Shown here piece by piece: positions 1 through 7,843 of a DNA stretch of 55,139 nt (its first letter is position 1; the number at the start of each line of letters is the position of its first letter). The notes below the pieces were generated by a model. That model saw nothing but the letters and a program-made list of their open reading frames with translations. It made no database searches and was not told the origin of the DNA. The position numbers and the translations under genes are program-made. Origin of the DNA: Anaerolineae bacterium (lineage in GTDB: Bacteria; Chloroflexota; Anaerolineae; Fen-1058); NCBI GenBank assembly GCA_003154115.1, contig PMCF01000091.1:1-55139 (forward strand), in the 5' to 3' direction.

Positions 1-6
1 GCACTC

Positions 7-32
7 AGGGCTTGCCAAGAAATAAGTCCGCA
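7..32. repeat. Terminal 26-bp direct repeat, left copy
   Basis: These 26 bases match the last 26 bases of the window (55114-55139) exactly and in the same orientation. The left copy begins six bases inside the window, so it is not a simple end-to-end overlap. The likeliest reading is a dispersed repeat at which the assembly broke. The rest of 33-182 holds a small hairpin and a TATAAT box at 144-149 but no gene. Confidence 0.75.
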
Positions 33-46
33 CTTTCGACGCTCCC

Positions 47-65
47 GCCGGATTGCAAATCCGGC
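47..65. other. Small perfect hairpin (GCCGGATT/AATCCGGC)
   Basis: Two 8-base arms at 47-54 and 58-65 are perfect inverted complements around a 3-base loop. No T-tract follows, so it is not a typical terminator. It lies just inside the terminal repeat and may belong to the same dispersed element. Confidence 0.5.
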
Positions 66-182
66 GATGGGGGCTGGATGTGACCATCCCGCCTGGAGCA
101 ATCTGCGGAGTTGTTCTTTGACGGCTTCTAAGCTTATCATGGGTATAATAACTGCTAAAGACTTGAATTACCTTATCACCTT

Positions 183-1823
183 ATGCGCAAGAATAGACCC
201 TTAACCCCATTTGAATTTGTGGTGATCTGCTTGATCGTCGGCCTGGTGGTTATTGTCGGTCTCCAGATCGTGTTGGGTCGCTTCGTCAACCGATCGAGTG
301 TGGCCGCCCAGCCGCTGACCGCGCAGCTATTCCCCTCGGCCACGGCTACCGCCACTGTGACGGATACACCACGTCCTACAGTGACGCCGCTGCTGAAGAT
401 ATCGCCTACACAAAATCTACCGGCCACCTGGACGCCCACTTCCACCTGGACGCCCACACCGACGCGCACCAACACGCCGACTGAAACGCCTACCCCGACG
501 GAAACAGCCAAACCGCCGTTGCCCGGTCTGCGCCCCACAGTGACGCCGGCTTATAGTGTGGTCACGGTTAACTTCTCTCAAGAGATTACTCAAACGTTCG
601 CGCCGACGCCTGTGCCGCTGCTCGATTTCGCGCCGAATACCATCAACATCGTTTTGCTGGGCAGCGACAAACGGCCCGACGATGGCGGCTGGCGTACCGA
701 TGTCGTCATCGTCGTCAGCGTCAACCCCGATATTCCCTCCGTCAACATGGTCAGCATCCCGCGCGATACGTGGGTGTACATCCCGAACTGGCGTTACACG
801 CGCATCAACCTGGCCGACTCGCATGGCGAAGCCGTGAAGTTCCCGGGCGGCGGGCCGGGTCTGGTGGCGCAAACGCTGCAATATAACTTCGGCATTCCCG
901 TGCAGTATTATGCGCGCGTCGACTTCAACGGCTTCAAGCACTTGATCGATTCTGCGGGCGGCGTCGACGTGACGGCCGATTGCCCGTTGTACGACATCTT
1001 CCCCGATAATCCCGAAAGCGTAACGGACATCGGCTTCACGGAAATTACCGGCACGATCGATATTCCGATCGCAGGCGTTTATCATCTCGACGGCAAACAT
1101 GCGTTGTGGTATTCGCGCTCGCGCAAGACCACCAGCGACTTCGATCGATCGCGCCGCCAGCAGCGGGTGCTGCGCGCTTTGTGGGACAAGGTCAAAGCGC
1201 AAGGCATTATCAGCCAATTGCCCGCGCTGTGGGGTGAACTCAACACCACCATCCAGACCGATCTCAACCTGAATGATGTATTGTATCTGGCGAATCTGGG
1301 CACGCAGATGGATCACGCGCGCATCAAGAGCAGTTTCCTCGATGGACAGTACGCGCATCGCTTTACCAGCGTCGAAGGCGCCAGTGTTTTCTATTTCAAT
1401 TGGAAGGAAATCTCCGGCACGCTGCAATCGGCTTTTACGCCGCCCATCACCTTTAAGGCGGGTCAGCCTTCGGCGTCGATCGAAGTGCTGAACGGCACGG
1501 GCCATGCCGATTGGGATGCCGTGGGAGCCGATCGGTTGGCGTGGGCCGGTTATCGCGTCACGAAATACGGCCCGGCCGATCGACCCGATTACCCGACGAC
1601 GCTCATCTACGATTATCGCACGACGACCAAAGGTTCGCGGCTGGGCGAACTGGGGCGTCTCTTAAGAGTGCCACAGCAAAACCTCATTTCACAGCCTGAT
1701 GCGAATTCGCCGGTGGAATATCGCATTATTCTCGGCGCCGATTGGGAACCGTGCCAGCGCGCCAGTGTCGGAGCCTTTCCAACACGCGTGCCTACAGCAA
1801 CACCCACGCCAGAGCCGCAATAG
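183..1823 (+). CDS. LytR-CpsA-Psr (LCP) family wall-polymer transferase, TM-anchored
   Basis: A 546-residue protein. An N-terminal TM helix (about residues 11-32) is followed by a Thr/Pro-rich linker (about 50-125). The LCP domain (about 153-345) opens with NINIVLLGSD, continues with RTD (171-173) and SIPRD (191-195), and contains the arginine cluster SRSRKTTSDFDRSRRQQ. A LytR_C domain closes it (about 430-520, beginning ASIEVLNGTG). LCP enzymes move lipid-linked glycopolymers onto peptidoglycan or other acceptors outside the cell. A TATAAT box lies at 144-149 but no well-spaced -35 was found. It is followed by a second LCP gene 110 bp downstream. The family call is firm; the polymer is unknown. 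Confidence 0.93.
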   Translation: MRKNRPLTPFEFVVICLIVGLVVIVGLQIVLGRFVNRSSVAAQPLTAQLFPSATATATVTDTPRPTVTPLLKISPTQNLPATWTPTSTWTPTPTRTNTPTETPTPTETAKPPLPGLRPTVTPAYSVVTVNFSQEITQTFAPTPVPLLDFAPNTINIVLLGSDKRPDDGGWRTDVVIVVSVNPDIPSVNMVSIPRDTWVYIPNWRYTRINLADSHGEAVKFPGGGPGLVAQTLQYNFGIPVQYYARVDFNGFKHLIDSAGGVDVTADCPLYDIFPDNPESVTDIGFTEITGTIDIPIAGVYHLDGKHALWYSRSRKTTSDFDRSRRQQRVLRALWDKVKAQGIISQLPALWGELNTTIQTDLNLNDVLYLANLGTQMDHARIKSSFLDGQYAHRFTSVEGASVFYFNWKEISGTLQSAFTPPITFKAGQPSASIEVLNGTGHADWDAVGADRLAWAGYRVTKYGPADRPDYPTTLIYDYRTTTKGSRLGELGRLLRVPQQNLISQPDANSPVEYRIILGADWEPCQRASVGAFPTRVPTATPTPEPQ

Positions 1824-1829
1824 ACAGCC

Positions 1830-1859
1830 ACCGGGTTTCTTCATTGGAATAGCCCGGTT
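1830..1859. repeat. Degenerate copy of the ACCGGGTTTCT hairpin repeat
   Basis: ACCGGG (from 1830) and CCCGGT (ending 1859) bracket a short spacer just after the first LCP stop codon. The left arm matches the dispersed hairpin family at 3635, 7777, 38812, 44179 and 46320, but the right arm is eroded. Confidence 0.45.
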
Positions 1860-1868
1860 GCCCATGAG

Positions 1869-1896
1869 TTGTCATTTGGCCTGCTTCAAGTATAAT
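1869..1896 (+). promoter_or_regulatory. Sigma-70-type promoter for the second LCP gene
   Basis: TTGTCA (1869-1874) and TATAAT (1891-1896) are 16 bp apart. AAAGGA at 1921-1926 then precedes the TTG start at 1933. The two LCP genes can therefore be transcribed separately. Confidence 0.6.
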
Positions 1897-1932
1897 CGCC
1901 CCCGCTGAGTAACTTAACCTAAAGGATCAAAG

Positions 1933-3603
1933 TTGTCGCTTCTGCGTTTCTCTCAAACCTTGCGTTTCTGGTTCGTCGTTTTGATGCTCGCTCTCGTCGT
2001 CAGTAGTGTTTCAGGTTGTGCCGGCTTTGCCAACGCTCCGGCCGCCTTGCTGTCCAAACCGACTGTGAAGGTGACCACACCTGCCACGCTGGTTGCGGAG
2101 CGACCCACCGTCACACCATTGCTGAAAGATACCCCGGCGCCTACCTCAACGCCGCTGGATACTCCGACCCCGGCACCCACTGCGACCGCTGCGCCTACAG
2201 CCACGCCGACCCTGGTTGTTCCGCCGCCGCGCGCCAGGAATGAAATGGGCGTCAAGGTAGCTGTGTCGGCCGGGCGGATGATTAGCGGCACGCCGGTGCC
2301 TATGCCCGTTGTACCGCTCGAATTACCTCGTGACACCATCAATGTGCTGCTGCTGGGCACCGATGCCCGTCCCGGCGAAAAGCTGGGCCGCACCGATACG
2401 ATCATCGTCGCCAGCATCAATCCTAACAGCAACTACGTGACGATGCTCAGCATCCCGCGCGATCTGTACGTATTCATTCCGGGGTTGAATCGGTTCGATC
2501 GGATCAATACGGTCGACGTCTATGCCGCGGGCGCGAAGATCGGCAAACCGGTCGAGTTGCTGGCGGAAACGATCCGGTACAACCTCGGCATCCCGGTGCA
2601 CTACTACGCGCGCATCAACTTCTCCGGGGTACGTGAGATGATCGATCGGGTGGGGGGCGTGGACGTGCTGGCGCATTGCCCGTTGTACGACGTGTTCCCC
2701 GATCTGCCGCCGGGGCAGAACGACATCATCACGGACCCGGTGCAGTTGGCGACCGTGCCTACGGGCACGATCAGTATTCCCGTGCCCGGCTTGTATAACC
2801 TCGATGGGAAACATGCTCTGTGGTTTGCGCGTTCGCGCCATTCCACCAATGATTTCGATCGTTCCCGGCGGCAGCAGGCTGTGCTGCATGGCCTATGGAG
2901 CAAGATCAAAGCGCAAGGGTTGGTCGGTCAACTGCCCACGTTGTGGAATGACGTGACGAAGATCGTTGACACGAATCTCAACGTCAATGATGTGGTGTAT
3001 CTGGCGTCGTTCGGCTTGCAGCTGGATGATTCACGCATCAAACAGCGCGCGATCGACAACAGTGCTTTGCAGGGGTTCACCACCGTCGCCGGGGCGCAGG
3101 TGTTGGGCATCGTGCCGGAGCGCGTGCGCTTGGTGGTCGCCGAGGCGTTCACGCCGCCCTTGTCCAACGTCGCCTCGCAGGCTGCCGCGCAGGTCGAAGT
3201 GATCAACGGCAGCGGCCGCAAGAACTGGGAACTGCTGGCGACGGATCGCTTGACTTCGCAGGGTTTCATCGTGCCCAGTTACGCCACGGCCGATCAGCCC
3301 ATCACGCGCACGCAGATCATCAATTATGAGACGACGAGCAAAGGTTCGCGCATCAATCAACTGCTGCGCCTGTTCAACCTGAAACCCGATCGGGTGATCA
3401 ACCAACCGACGGAAAACAGCCCAATCGCGTTCCGCCTACTCATCGGCCCCGACTTTAATTCGTGCAAGTCGCCCACGGCGTTGATCGCTTTCCCCGCGCC
3501 ACCGCCCACACCCACGCCGGAGGGTGGTGCGCTGCCGACACTTGATCCGAATCTGTCGCCAGTGGCGACGCCGACTTTGGAACCGCCCACACTGACTCCG
3601 TAA
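1933..3603 (+). CDS. LytR-CpsA-Psr (LCP) family protein, predicted lipoprotein
   Basis: A 556-residue paralogue of the preceding gene with a TTG start preceded by AAAGGA. The N-terminus is a lipoprotein-type signal with lipobox VSGC and Cys29. A Pro/Thr-rich linker (about 50-110) leads to the LCP domain (DTINVLLLGTDARPGEKLGRTD, then SIPRD and SRHSTNDFDRSRRQQ). A LytR_C domain follows (QVEVINGSGRKNW), then a second Pro/Thr-rich tail. Expected role: transfer of lipid-linked glycopolymers to the wall. Its lipid anchor contrasts with the TM anchor of its neighbour, so the two may be placed differently in the envelope. Confidence 0.92.
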   Translation: MSLLRFSQTLRFWFVVLMLALVVSSVSGCAGFANAPAALLSKPTVKVTTPATLVAERPTVTPLLKDTPAPTSTPLDTPTPAPTATAAPTATPTLVVPPPRARNEMGVKVAVSAGRMISGTPVPMPVVPLELPRDTINVLLLGTDARPGEKLGRTDTIIVASINPNSNYVTMLSIPRDLYVFIPGLNRFDRINTVDVYAAGAKIGKPVELLAETIRYNLGIPVHYYARINFSGVREMIDRVGGVDVLAHCPLYDVFPDLPPGQNDIITDPVQLATVPTGTISIPVPGLYNLDGKHALWFARSRHSTNDFDRSRRQQAVLHGLWSKIKAQGLVGQLPTLWNDVTKIVDTNLNVNDVVYLASFGLQLDDSRIKQRAIDNSALQGFTTVAGAQVLGIVPERVRLVVAEAFTPPLSNVASQAAAQVEVINGSGRKNWELLATDRLTSQGFIVPSYATADQPITRTQIINYETTSKGSRINQLLRLFNLKPDRVINQPTENSPIAFRLLIGPDFNSCKSPTALIAFPAPPPTPTPEGGALPTLDPNLSPVATPTLEPPTLTP

Positions 3604-3634
3604 AACGTGATACGTGATGCGTAACACGTAAACA

Positions 3635-3694
3635 AGAAACCGGGTTTCTCCAGGCGGCGCTTCCTTACGCCATGAATGGAGAAACCCGGTTTCT
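3635..3694. repeat. Hairpin repeat family (AGAAACCGGGTTTCTCC arms), copy 1
   Basis: Perfect 18-base inverted arms lie at 3635-3652 and 3677-3694 around a 24-base loop, between the convergent LCP and amidase genes. Each arm also contains the near-palindrome AAACCGGGTTT. Bases 3604-3634 hold a short run of ACGTGAT-like repeats. It may act as a bidirectional 3' end structure, but it has no T-tract. Confidence 0.75.
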
Positions 3695-3722
3695 GATCTG
3701 CTGTTCAATCAGCACTCCGCAT

Positions 3723-5144
3723 TCAACGCTCAGCAATTCCCAACTCTCCCCGTGCTTCTTCATACGCGCGGGCCACTTGAATGACCCTGTCTTCTCGCCA
3801 ATGTGCTCCCACAATTTGCAAGCCGATCGGCAAGCCGTCGGTGGTTCGTCCGCAGGGCAGCACCAGCGCCGGATGGCCGGTGAGGTTGAACATGCGTGTG
3901 AAGCGCGTGAGGTTGCCGCGCGACAAAGCGACCGGATCGCTTTCGTCGATGCGCGTCGCCGGGAACGGGGTCGCGGGCAGGACCAGCGCGTCGATTGAAT
4001 CGAACAGTCGCTCCAGCTTGTGACGCCACTCCACTTGAGTCCGGCGTGCTAAAGCGTACTCGACGCCGGTAACTTCTAAGCCCCACTTGAAGCGCGTCAA
4101 CACATCGGTTCCGATCTGATCGGAGTGCTTTTCAATATGATCTTGGTGATAAGCCGCGGCTTCCGCCAGCAGAATCTTCGCCGAGGCTTTCTCGGAGACC
4201 TCGAAGCCTGGCAAGGAAACGCCTGTCATGTGGAAGCCCAACTTGCTCAGCGTCTTGATCGCGGCCTTCACCGCCTGTTCGGTATCAGGATGCAAATCGC
4301 TGAAGAAATAATCATCCGGCACACCGATGCGAAATGCGGAAGGTGGAACGCGGAATTCGGAATTCATATTCGGCATTCCGAGTTGCCCATATCCGCCGCT
4401 GTGCGCCGAATTCTGCACCGAATACGGATCGCTCGCATCATGGACAGCAATGATTCTGAAGAGCGCCTCCACATCGTCGACGCAGCGGCCCAGCGGCCCG
4501 ACGTGATCCAGCGACCACGCCAGCGGAATCACACCGCGCACGCTCACGCGCCCGTAGGTGGGTTTCAAACCGACGACGCCGCACAACGACGCCGGGATGC
4601 GGATCGATCCGCCGGTGTCTGATCCCAACGAACCGTAGCACAACCCCGCGGCCAGCGCCGCGCCCGATCCGCTGCTTGATCCGCCCGTGATATAGTCTGT
4701 GTTCCACGGATTGCGGGCCGCCCCAAAATGCGGATTGACGCCCGTCACACCCAACGCCCACTCGTGCAGGTTGAGCTTGCCGAGAAAGATCGCGCCGGCC
4801 TCGCGCAGCTGCTTGACGGCAAAAGCATCGTCTTGAGCGACGTTGTCCTTCAGCAGTGGACTACCGGCGGTGGTGGCTACGCCGCGCACGTCGAACAAAT
4901 CTTTGATCGCAAGTGGCATGCCATGCAAGGAACCGCGATAGTGCCCCTGCGCGATTTCTTCCGTGGCTGCGTGGGCTTCAGCTAACGCGCTCTCGGCGGT
5001 GAGGGTGATGAAGGCGTTGACCCTGGGATTGATCGCCTCGATGCGCTGCAAGCAAATCTGCGTCAATTCCAGCGGCGAAATCTGTTTGGCACGAATAGCC
5101 TGGCTGGCGGCGAGAAGAGTGGGGTAGGGCAAGAAAGGATGCAT
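3723..5144 (-). CDS. Amidase (GatA/amidase signature family)
   Basis: A serine amidase of about 473 residues with the Ser-cisSer-Lys triad. The lysine is in HGMPLAIKDLFD (about residue 81), the GGSSSGSGAALA loop is at about 154-165, and the nucleophile serine is in GSDTGGSIRIPASLCGVVG (about 180). I chose ATG 5144, four bases after GAGG; a GTG at 5147 is adjacent. No gatB or gatC is next to it, so it could be GatA or a stand-alone amidohydrolase. An extra segment, MNSEFRVPPSAFRIG, is encoded by a short dispersed repeat at about 4330-4376 that is inserted in frame (see findings). Confidence 0.88.
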   Translation of the reverse strand: MHPFLPYPTLLAASQAIRAKQISPLELTQICLQRIEAINPRVNAFITLTAESALAEAHAATEEIAQGHYRGSLHGMPLAIKDLFDVRGVATTAGSPLLKDNVAQDDAFAVKQLREAGAIFLGKLNLHEWALGVTGVNPHFGAARNPWNTDYITGGSSSGSGAALAAGLCYGSLGSDTGGSIRIPASLCGVVGLKPTYGRVSVRGVIPLAWSLDHVGPLGRCVDDVEALFRIIAVHDASDPYSVQNSAHSGGYGQLGMPNMNSEFRVPPSAFRIGVPDDYFFSDLHPDTEQAVKAAIKTLSKLGFHMTGVSLPGFEVSEKASAKILLAEAAAYHQDHIEKHSDQIGTDVLTRFKWGLEVTGVEYALARRTQVEWRHKLERLFDSIDALVLPATPFPATRIDESDPVALSRGNLTRFTRMFNLTGHPALVLPCGRTTDGLPIGLQIVGAHWREDRVIQVARAYEEARGELGIAER

Positions 5145-5167
5145 CACGCCTCAATAGGAAACATTTG

Positions 5168-5232
5168 AAAAGTGACGAGTGACGAGTGAAAGCATAACGT
5201 GATGTCACTCGTCACTCGTCACTCGTCACTTT
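5168..5232. repeat. Palindrome built from GTGACGA heptamers
   Basis: The left arm (5168-5188) and right arm (5212-5232) are 21-base perfect inverted complements made of tandem GTGACGA/TCGTCAC units, with a further unit in the loop. The right arm supplies the TGA stop codon of ruvA (5226-5228), so the repeat trims or defines the end of that gene. Confidence 0.7.
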
Positions 5233-5804
5233 GCAAAATAGTTCAGCGCCAGTCGAATCCGTTCTCCCACATCCTGTGACGCATCGCGCGGCAAATTCGC
5301 CAGCGCGGTCTGCGCCTCGACGATGCTGTAGCCCAGGCCGGTCAACGCGGCGATGACTTCCGTATCTGCATCGCTGAGGTAGGCAATTTGTGCGCCGGCC
5401 GTGACGATGCCCACTTTGTCTTTGAGATGAAAGATGATCGACTTGGCCGTCTTGGGGCCGATGCCGGGCACGCGCGTCAACACTTCGGCCTGTTCATGCG
5501 CGATCGCGGCGCGCAGCTGATCGGGTGAAGCCGCTCCCAGCACGGCCAAAGCCGTGCGCGCGCCGACGCCGCTGACGCCGATCAATAATTCGAACAGTTC
5601 GAGTTCTTCTTGCGAGGGAAACCCATACAGTGTCCAGTCGGTCTCGCGGATGTGGAGGTGCGTGAATAGGTCAATGAGCTTTCCCATGTTTGAGGTGTCG
5701 CGCGTGGCAGCGGGCACGTAGACGCGTAGGCCAATGTTGCCCACGTTGACGATGAGGTGGTCTTTGCCGACGAGTTCAATGGTGCCGCGGATGTGTGCGA
5801 TCAT
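5226..5804 (-). CDS. ruvA: Holliday junction branch-migration protein RuvA
   Basis: A 192-residue protein of normal family length. It has the N-terminal OB fold (MIAHIRGTIELV...HLHIRETDWTLYGF), two helix-hairpin-helix motifs (LLIGVSGVGARTALAVL and LTRVPGIGPKTAKSIIF), and the C-terminal three-helix domain that contacts RuvB. RuvA tetramers bind four-way junctions and load RuvB for branch migration. It lies 52 bp downstream of ruvC on the same strand; ruvB is not in the window. AGGA precedes the ATG. The stop codon is inside the GTGACGA palindrome. Confidence 0.96.
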   Translation of the reverse strand: MIAHIRGTIELVGKDHLIVNVGNIGLRVYVPAATRDTSNMGKLIDLFTHLHIRETDWTLYGFPSQEELELFELLIGVSGVGARTALAVLGAASPDQLRAAIAHEQAEVLTRVPGIGPKTAKSIIFHLKDKVGIVTAGAQIAYLSDADTEVIAALTGLGYSIVEAQTALANLPRDASQDVGERIRLALNYFAK

Positions 5805-5856
5805 GGCGAAGTCCTGAAGGTAGAATCAAGAAGCCTAGTCTGTCGCTTCAATCTTA

Positions 5857-6339
5857 TCACAGCGTCACGAGCCGTGCCGAATGCAGATGACAGATCGCAA
5901 TCGCCAGCGCATCGGCCACGTCGTCGGGTTTGGGAACTTTGTTCAGGCCCAACAGCAACGTGACCATTTGCTGCACCTGCGCCTTATCGGCGCGGCCATG
6001 TCCGGTGACCGCCAGCTTTACTTGCAGCGGCGTGTATTCGTAAATGGGCACGTGGCCCTGCGCCAGCGTCAGCAGCACCACGCCGCGCGCGTGGCCTACG
6101 GCCAAGGCCGTGCGCACATTCTTGTTGAAGAAGAGCTGCTCGACCGCGGATTGATCGGGGTGATACTGATCGACGATAGCCGCTAAATCGCGTTGAAGCA
6201 ACATCAATCGATCGGGCAGGGGAAGATCGCTCGGCGTGGTGATCGCGCCATACGCCATCGCCACCGCCTGGCCTTTCTCTTCGCCCACCAGGCCGTAACC
6301 CGTAATCGCGGTGCCGGGATCAATTCCAAGTACTAGCAT
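5857..6339 (-). CDS. ruvC: Crossover junction endodeoxyribonuclease RuvC
   Basis: About 160 residues. It has the RNase-H-like fold with the expected acidic residues: Asp in LVLGIDPGT, Glu in AVEQLFFNKN, and two Asp in the C-terminal GRADKAQV and PDDVADALAIA segments. RuvC cuts Holliday junctions as a Mg-dependent dimer with RuvAB. The start is ATG 6339 (MLVLGID), where the family usually begins; a longer form from 6351 would begin next to the upstream hairpin. No clear Shine-Dalgarno is seen. Gene order yebC-ruvC-ruvA is common in bacteria. Confidence 0.95.
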   Translation of the reverse strand: MLVLGIDPGTAITGYGLVGEEKGQAVAMAYGAITTPSDLPLPDRLMLLQRDLAAIVDQYHPDQSAVEQLFFNKNVRTALAVGHARGVVLLTLAQGHVPIYEYTPLQVKLAVTGHGRADKAQVQQMVTLLLGLNKVPKPDDVADALAIAICHLHSARLVTL

Positions 6340-6353
6340 AGGATAAAGCAAAA

Positions 6354-6374
6354 GGGGCGAGATAGACTCGCCCC
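6354..6374 (-). terminator. Intrinsic terminator after the YebC gene
   Basis: On the minus strand GGGGCGAG, a 5-base loop and CTCGCCCC are followed by TTTTGCTTT. The hairpin ends about 15 bases before the ruvC ATG, so ruvC is reached by read-through or needs its own promoter. Confidence 0.7.
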
Positions 6375-6393
6375 TGATTAAGACTGTGTCGCT

Positions 6394-7152
6394 TTACGCG
6401 GCCTGCGCTTCGAGCTGCTTCATCAACTCGTCGTTCAGATCGAGCGCGTTGTAGACGCTCTGCACGTCGTCCAGTTCTTCCAGCGCTTCGACCACATTCA
6501 GCACCGAGGCGGCTTCCTTCGCGTCGAGCGTCACCGGATTCTTGGGCTTCATAATCAATTCCACGCTCTCCGGCGTAACGCCCGCCGCTTGCAGGTTCTT
6601 GCTCACGGTGTGCAGATCGGCCGCCTGGGTGTAGAACTCGATCCGTTCGGCGTCGGCTTCGTAGTTCTCTGCGCCGACTTCGATCGCCATCTCGAAAATC
6701 TTGTCGTCGTCGCGGCCTTCGCGCGGAGCCGCGATGTAACCCAGCTGATCGAACTGCCACGCCACCGAGCCGTTCTCTCCCAGATTGCCGCCCGAGCGGG
6801 TGAAGGTGCGGCGCAGATCGGAAATGGTGCGATTGCGATTGTCGGTGACGACCTTCACGACAAAGGGCACACCGTGTGGGCCATAGCCTTCAAAGGTCGC
6901 CTCTTCAAACGCCGCAGCATCCTTATCCAGACCGGCGCCCCGGCGAATGGCACGCTCGATGTTGTCCTTGGGCATGCCTTGTGCGCGGGCGTTATCCATC
7001 ACCAGCCGCAATTTGTAGTTGGCATCGGGATCGGCGCCTTCGCGCGCGGCGATGGCGATTTCACGTCCCAAGCGAGTAAACGCCGCGCCTCGCTTGGCGT
7101 CGTTTGCGCCCTTCTTACGTTTGATGGTTGCCCAGTGGCTGTGACCTGACAT
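6394..7152 (-). CDS. YebC/PmpR family DNA-binding regulatory protein
   Basis: A 252-residue protein with the invariant start MSGHSHWATIKRKKGANDAKRG, followed by the FTRLGREI segment and a long acidic C-terminal half. YebC/PmpR proteins are reported as transcriptional regulators, and some members help translation through proline stretches. It is often next to ruvC, as here. AAGGAG lies six bases before the ATG. The GGGGCGAG hairpin follows its stop. Family assignment is firm; the targets are unknown. Confidence 0.94.
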   Translation of the reverse strand: MSGHSHWATIKRKKGANDAKRGAAFTRLGREIAIAAREGADPDANYKLRLVMDNARAQGMPKDNIERAIRRGAGLDKDAAAFEEATFEGYGPHGVPFVVKVVTDNRNRTISDLRRTFTRSGGNLGENGSVAWQFDQLGYIAAPREGRDDDKIFEMAIEVGAENYEADAERIEFYTQAADLHTVSKNLQAAGVTPESVELIMKPKNPVTLDAKEAASVLNVVEALEELDDVQSVYNALDLNDELMKQLEAQAA

Positions 7153-7273
7153 CTTGAACTCCTTCTTGTGACGATATAACCCCGTGTGGGTGCGGGGTCA
7201 GCGTGACCTGTCTGATTTGCGCCCGATTATACCACTGCCGTTTTAGGAGCGTCAAGCAAAGCGCGCCTTACGA

Positions 7274-7390
7274 GCATAACGCAAAAGTGTTGGTGACTTT
7301 TCAGGCGCTCGCGCAGGATGGCACATCCGGCGCTTGGCGGCACGGGATGTACCATCCCGTGCAAGCACGCCCTACAGTTCTGCGTTATAC
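7274..7390. repeat. Short terminal-inverted-repeat element (MITE-like), copy A
   Basis: It begins GCATAACGCAAAAGTGTTG and ends with an imperfect inverse (CTACAGTTCTGCGTTATAC). An internal 9-base hairpin (CACGGGATG/CATCCCGTG, about 7341-7361) sits in the middle. The first 24 bases after its GC match copy B at 9151-9174 exactly. There is no coding capacity. It fills most of the 245-bp gap between yebC and the 7398 gene. Confidence 0.65.
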
Positions 7391-7397
7391 CCGCGCC

Positions 7398-7757
7398 TTA
7401 CCGGCGTTTTTTCGATTTGATCTGCCGATCGGCGGCGTCGAGAATCTGTTCGATCACTTGATGGGTCACATCCTGCCCGCCCTGCAAATTGTCCTTCACC
7501 GCCCCGATCGTATTGGCCGGCCCAAAGGGAAAACTCCACCAACCCGTGACGAGCGTCAGCAGGTTGTAGGGCAGACTCTTAAAGAACGTGCGCTCGCCGG
7601 GTCGGACAAAAAACACCGGGCTGGTTTTGCGCCGCGTCACCACGAACGACAACACATACTCAAAGGTCACAAACCGCGCGCCCTGTCGCACCTCGGCGCG
7701 CATATCGCCGACTGTCATACGGCCAATTCCGCGAATCGTTGCAAACGTGCTGCTCAT
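7398..7757 (-). CDS. Conserved-looking hypothetical protein, 119 aa
   Basis: I do not recognise a family. It has a basic N-terminal half (RGIGRMTVGDMRAEVRQGARFVTFEYVLSFVVTRRKTSPVFFVRPGE), one hydrophobic stretch (YNLLTLVTGWWSFPFGPANTIGAV, about 67-90) and a basic C-terminal tail (QIKSKKRR). This suggests a small peripheral or monotopic membrane protein. GGAAG lies a few bases before the ATG. It is isolated between two dispersed repeats and on the same strand as its neighbours. The frame, ribosome site and composition make it a likely real gene. Confidence 0.6.
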   Translation of the reverse strand: MSSTFATIRGIGRMTVGDMRAEVRQGARFVTFEYVLSFVVTRRKTSPVFFVRPGERTFFKSLPYNLLTLVTGWWSFPFGPANTIGAVKDNLQGGQDVTHQVIEQILDAADRQIKSKKRR

Positions 7758-7776
7758 ACCACTTCCATTCTCTTAT

Positions 7777-7836
7777 AGAAACCGGGTTTCTCCAGTTCAA
7801 ACGACATTGAGTTTAACAAGGAGAAACCCGGTTTCT
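7777..7836. repeat. Hairpin repeat family, copy 2
   Basis: Arms AGAAACCGGGTTTCTCC (7777-7793) and its exact complement (7820-7836) enclose a 26-base loop. It occupies almost the whole gap between the DUF362 gene and the 7398 gene. Confidence 0.75.
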
Positions 7837-7843
7837 TCAACGA

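Noticed and set aside
417-1505. Long open frame on the minus strand across the first LCP gene
   Set aside because: It is arginine-rich and without motif, opposite a clear LCP domain; GC-rich codon use makes such antisense frames common.
7340-7361. Riboswitch in the yebC upstream region
   Set aside because: Only a simple hairpin within the MITE-like element; no conserved aptamer core seen.
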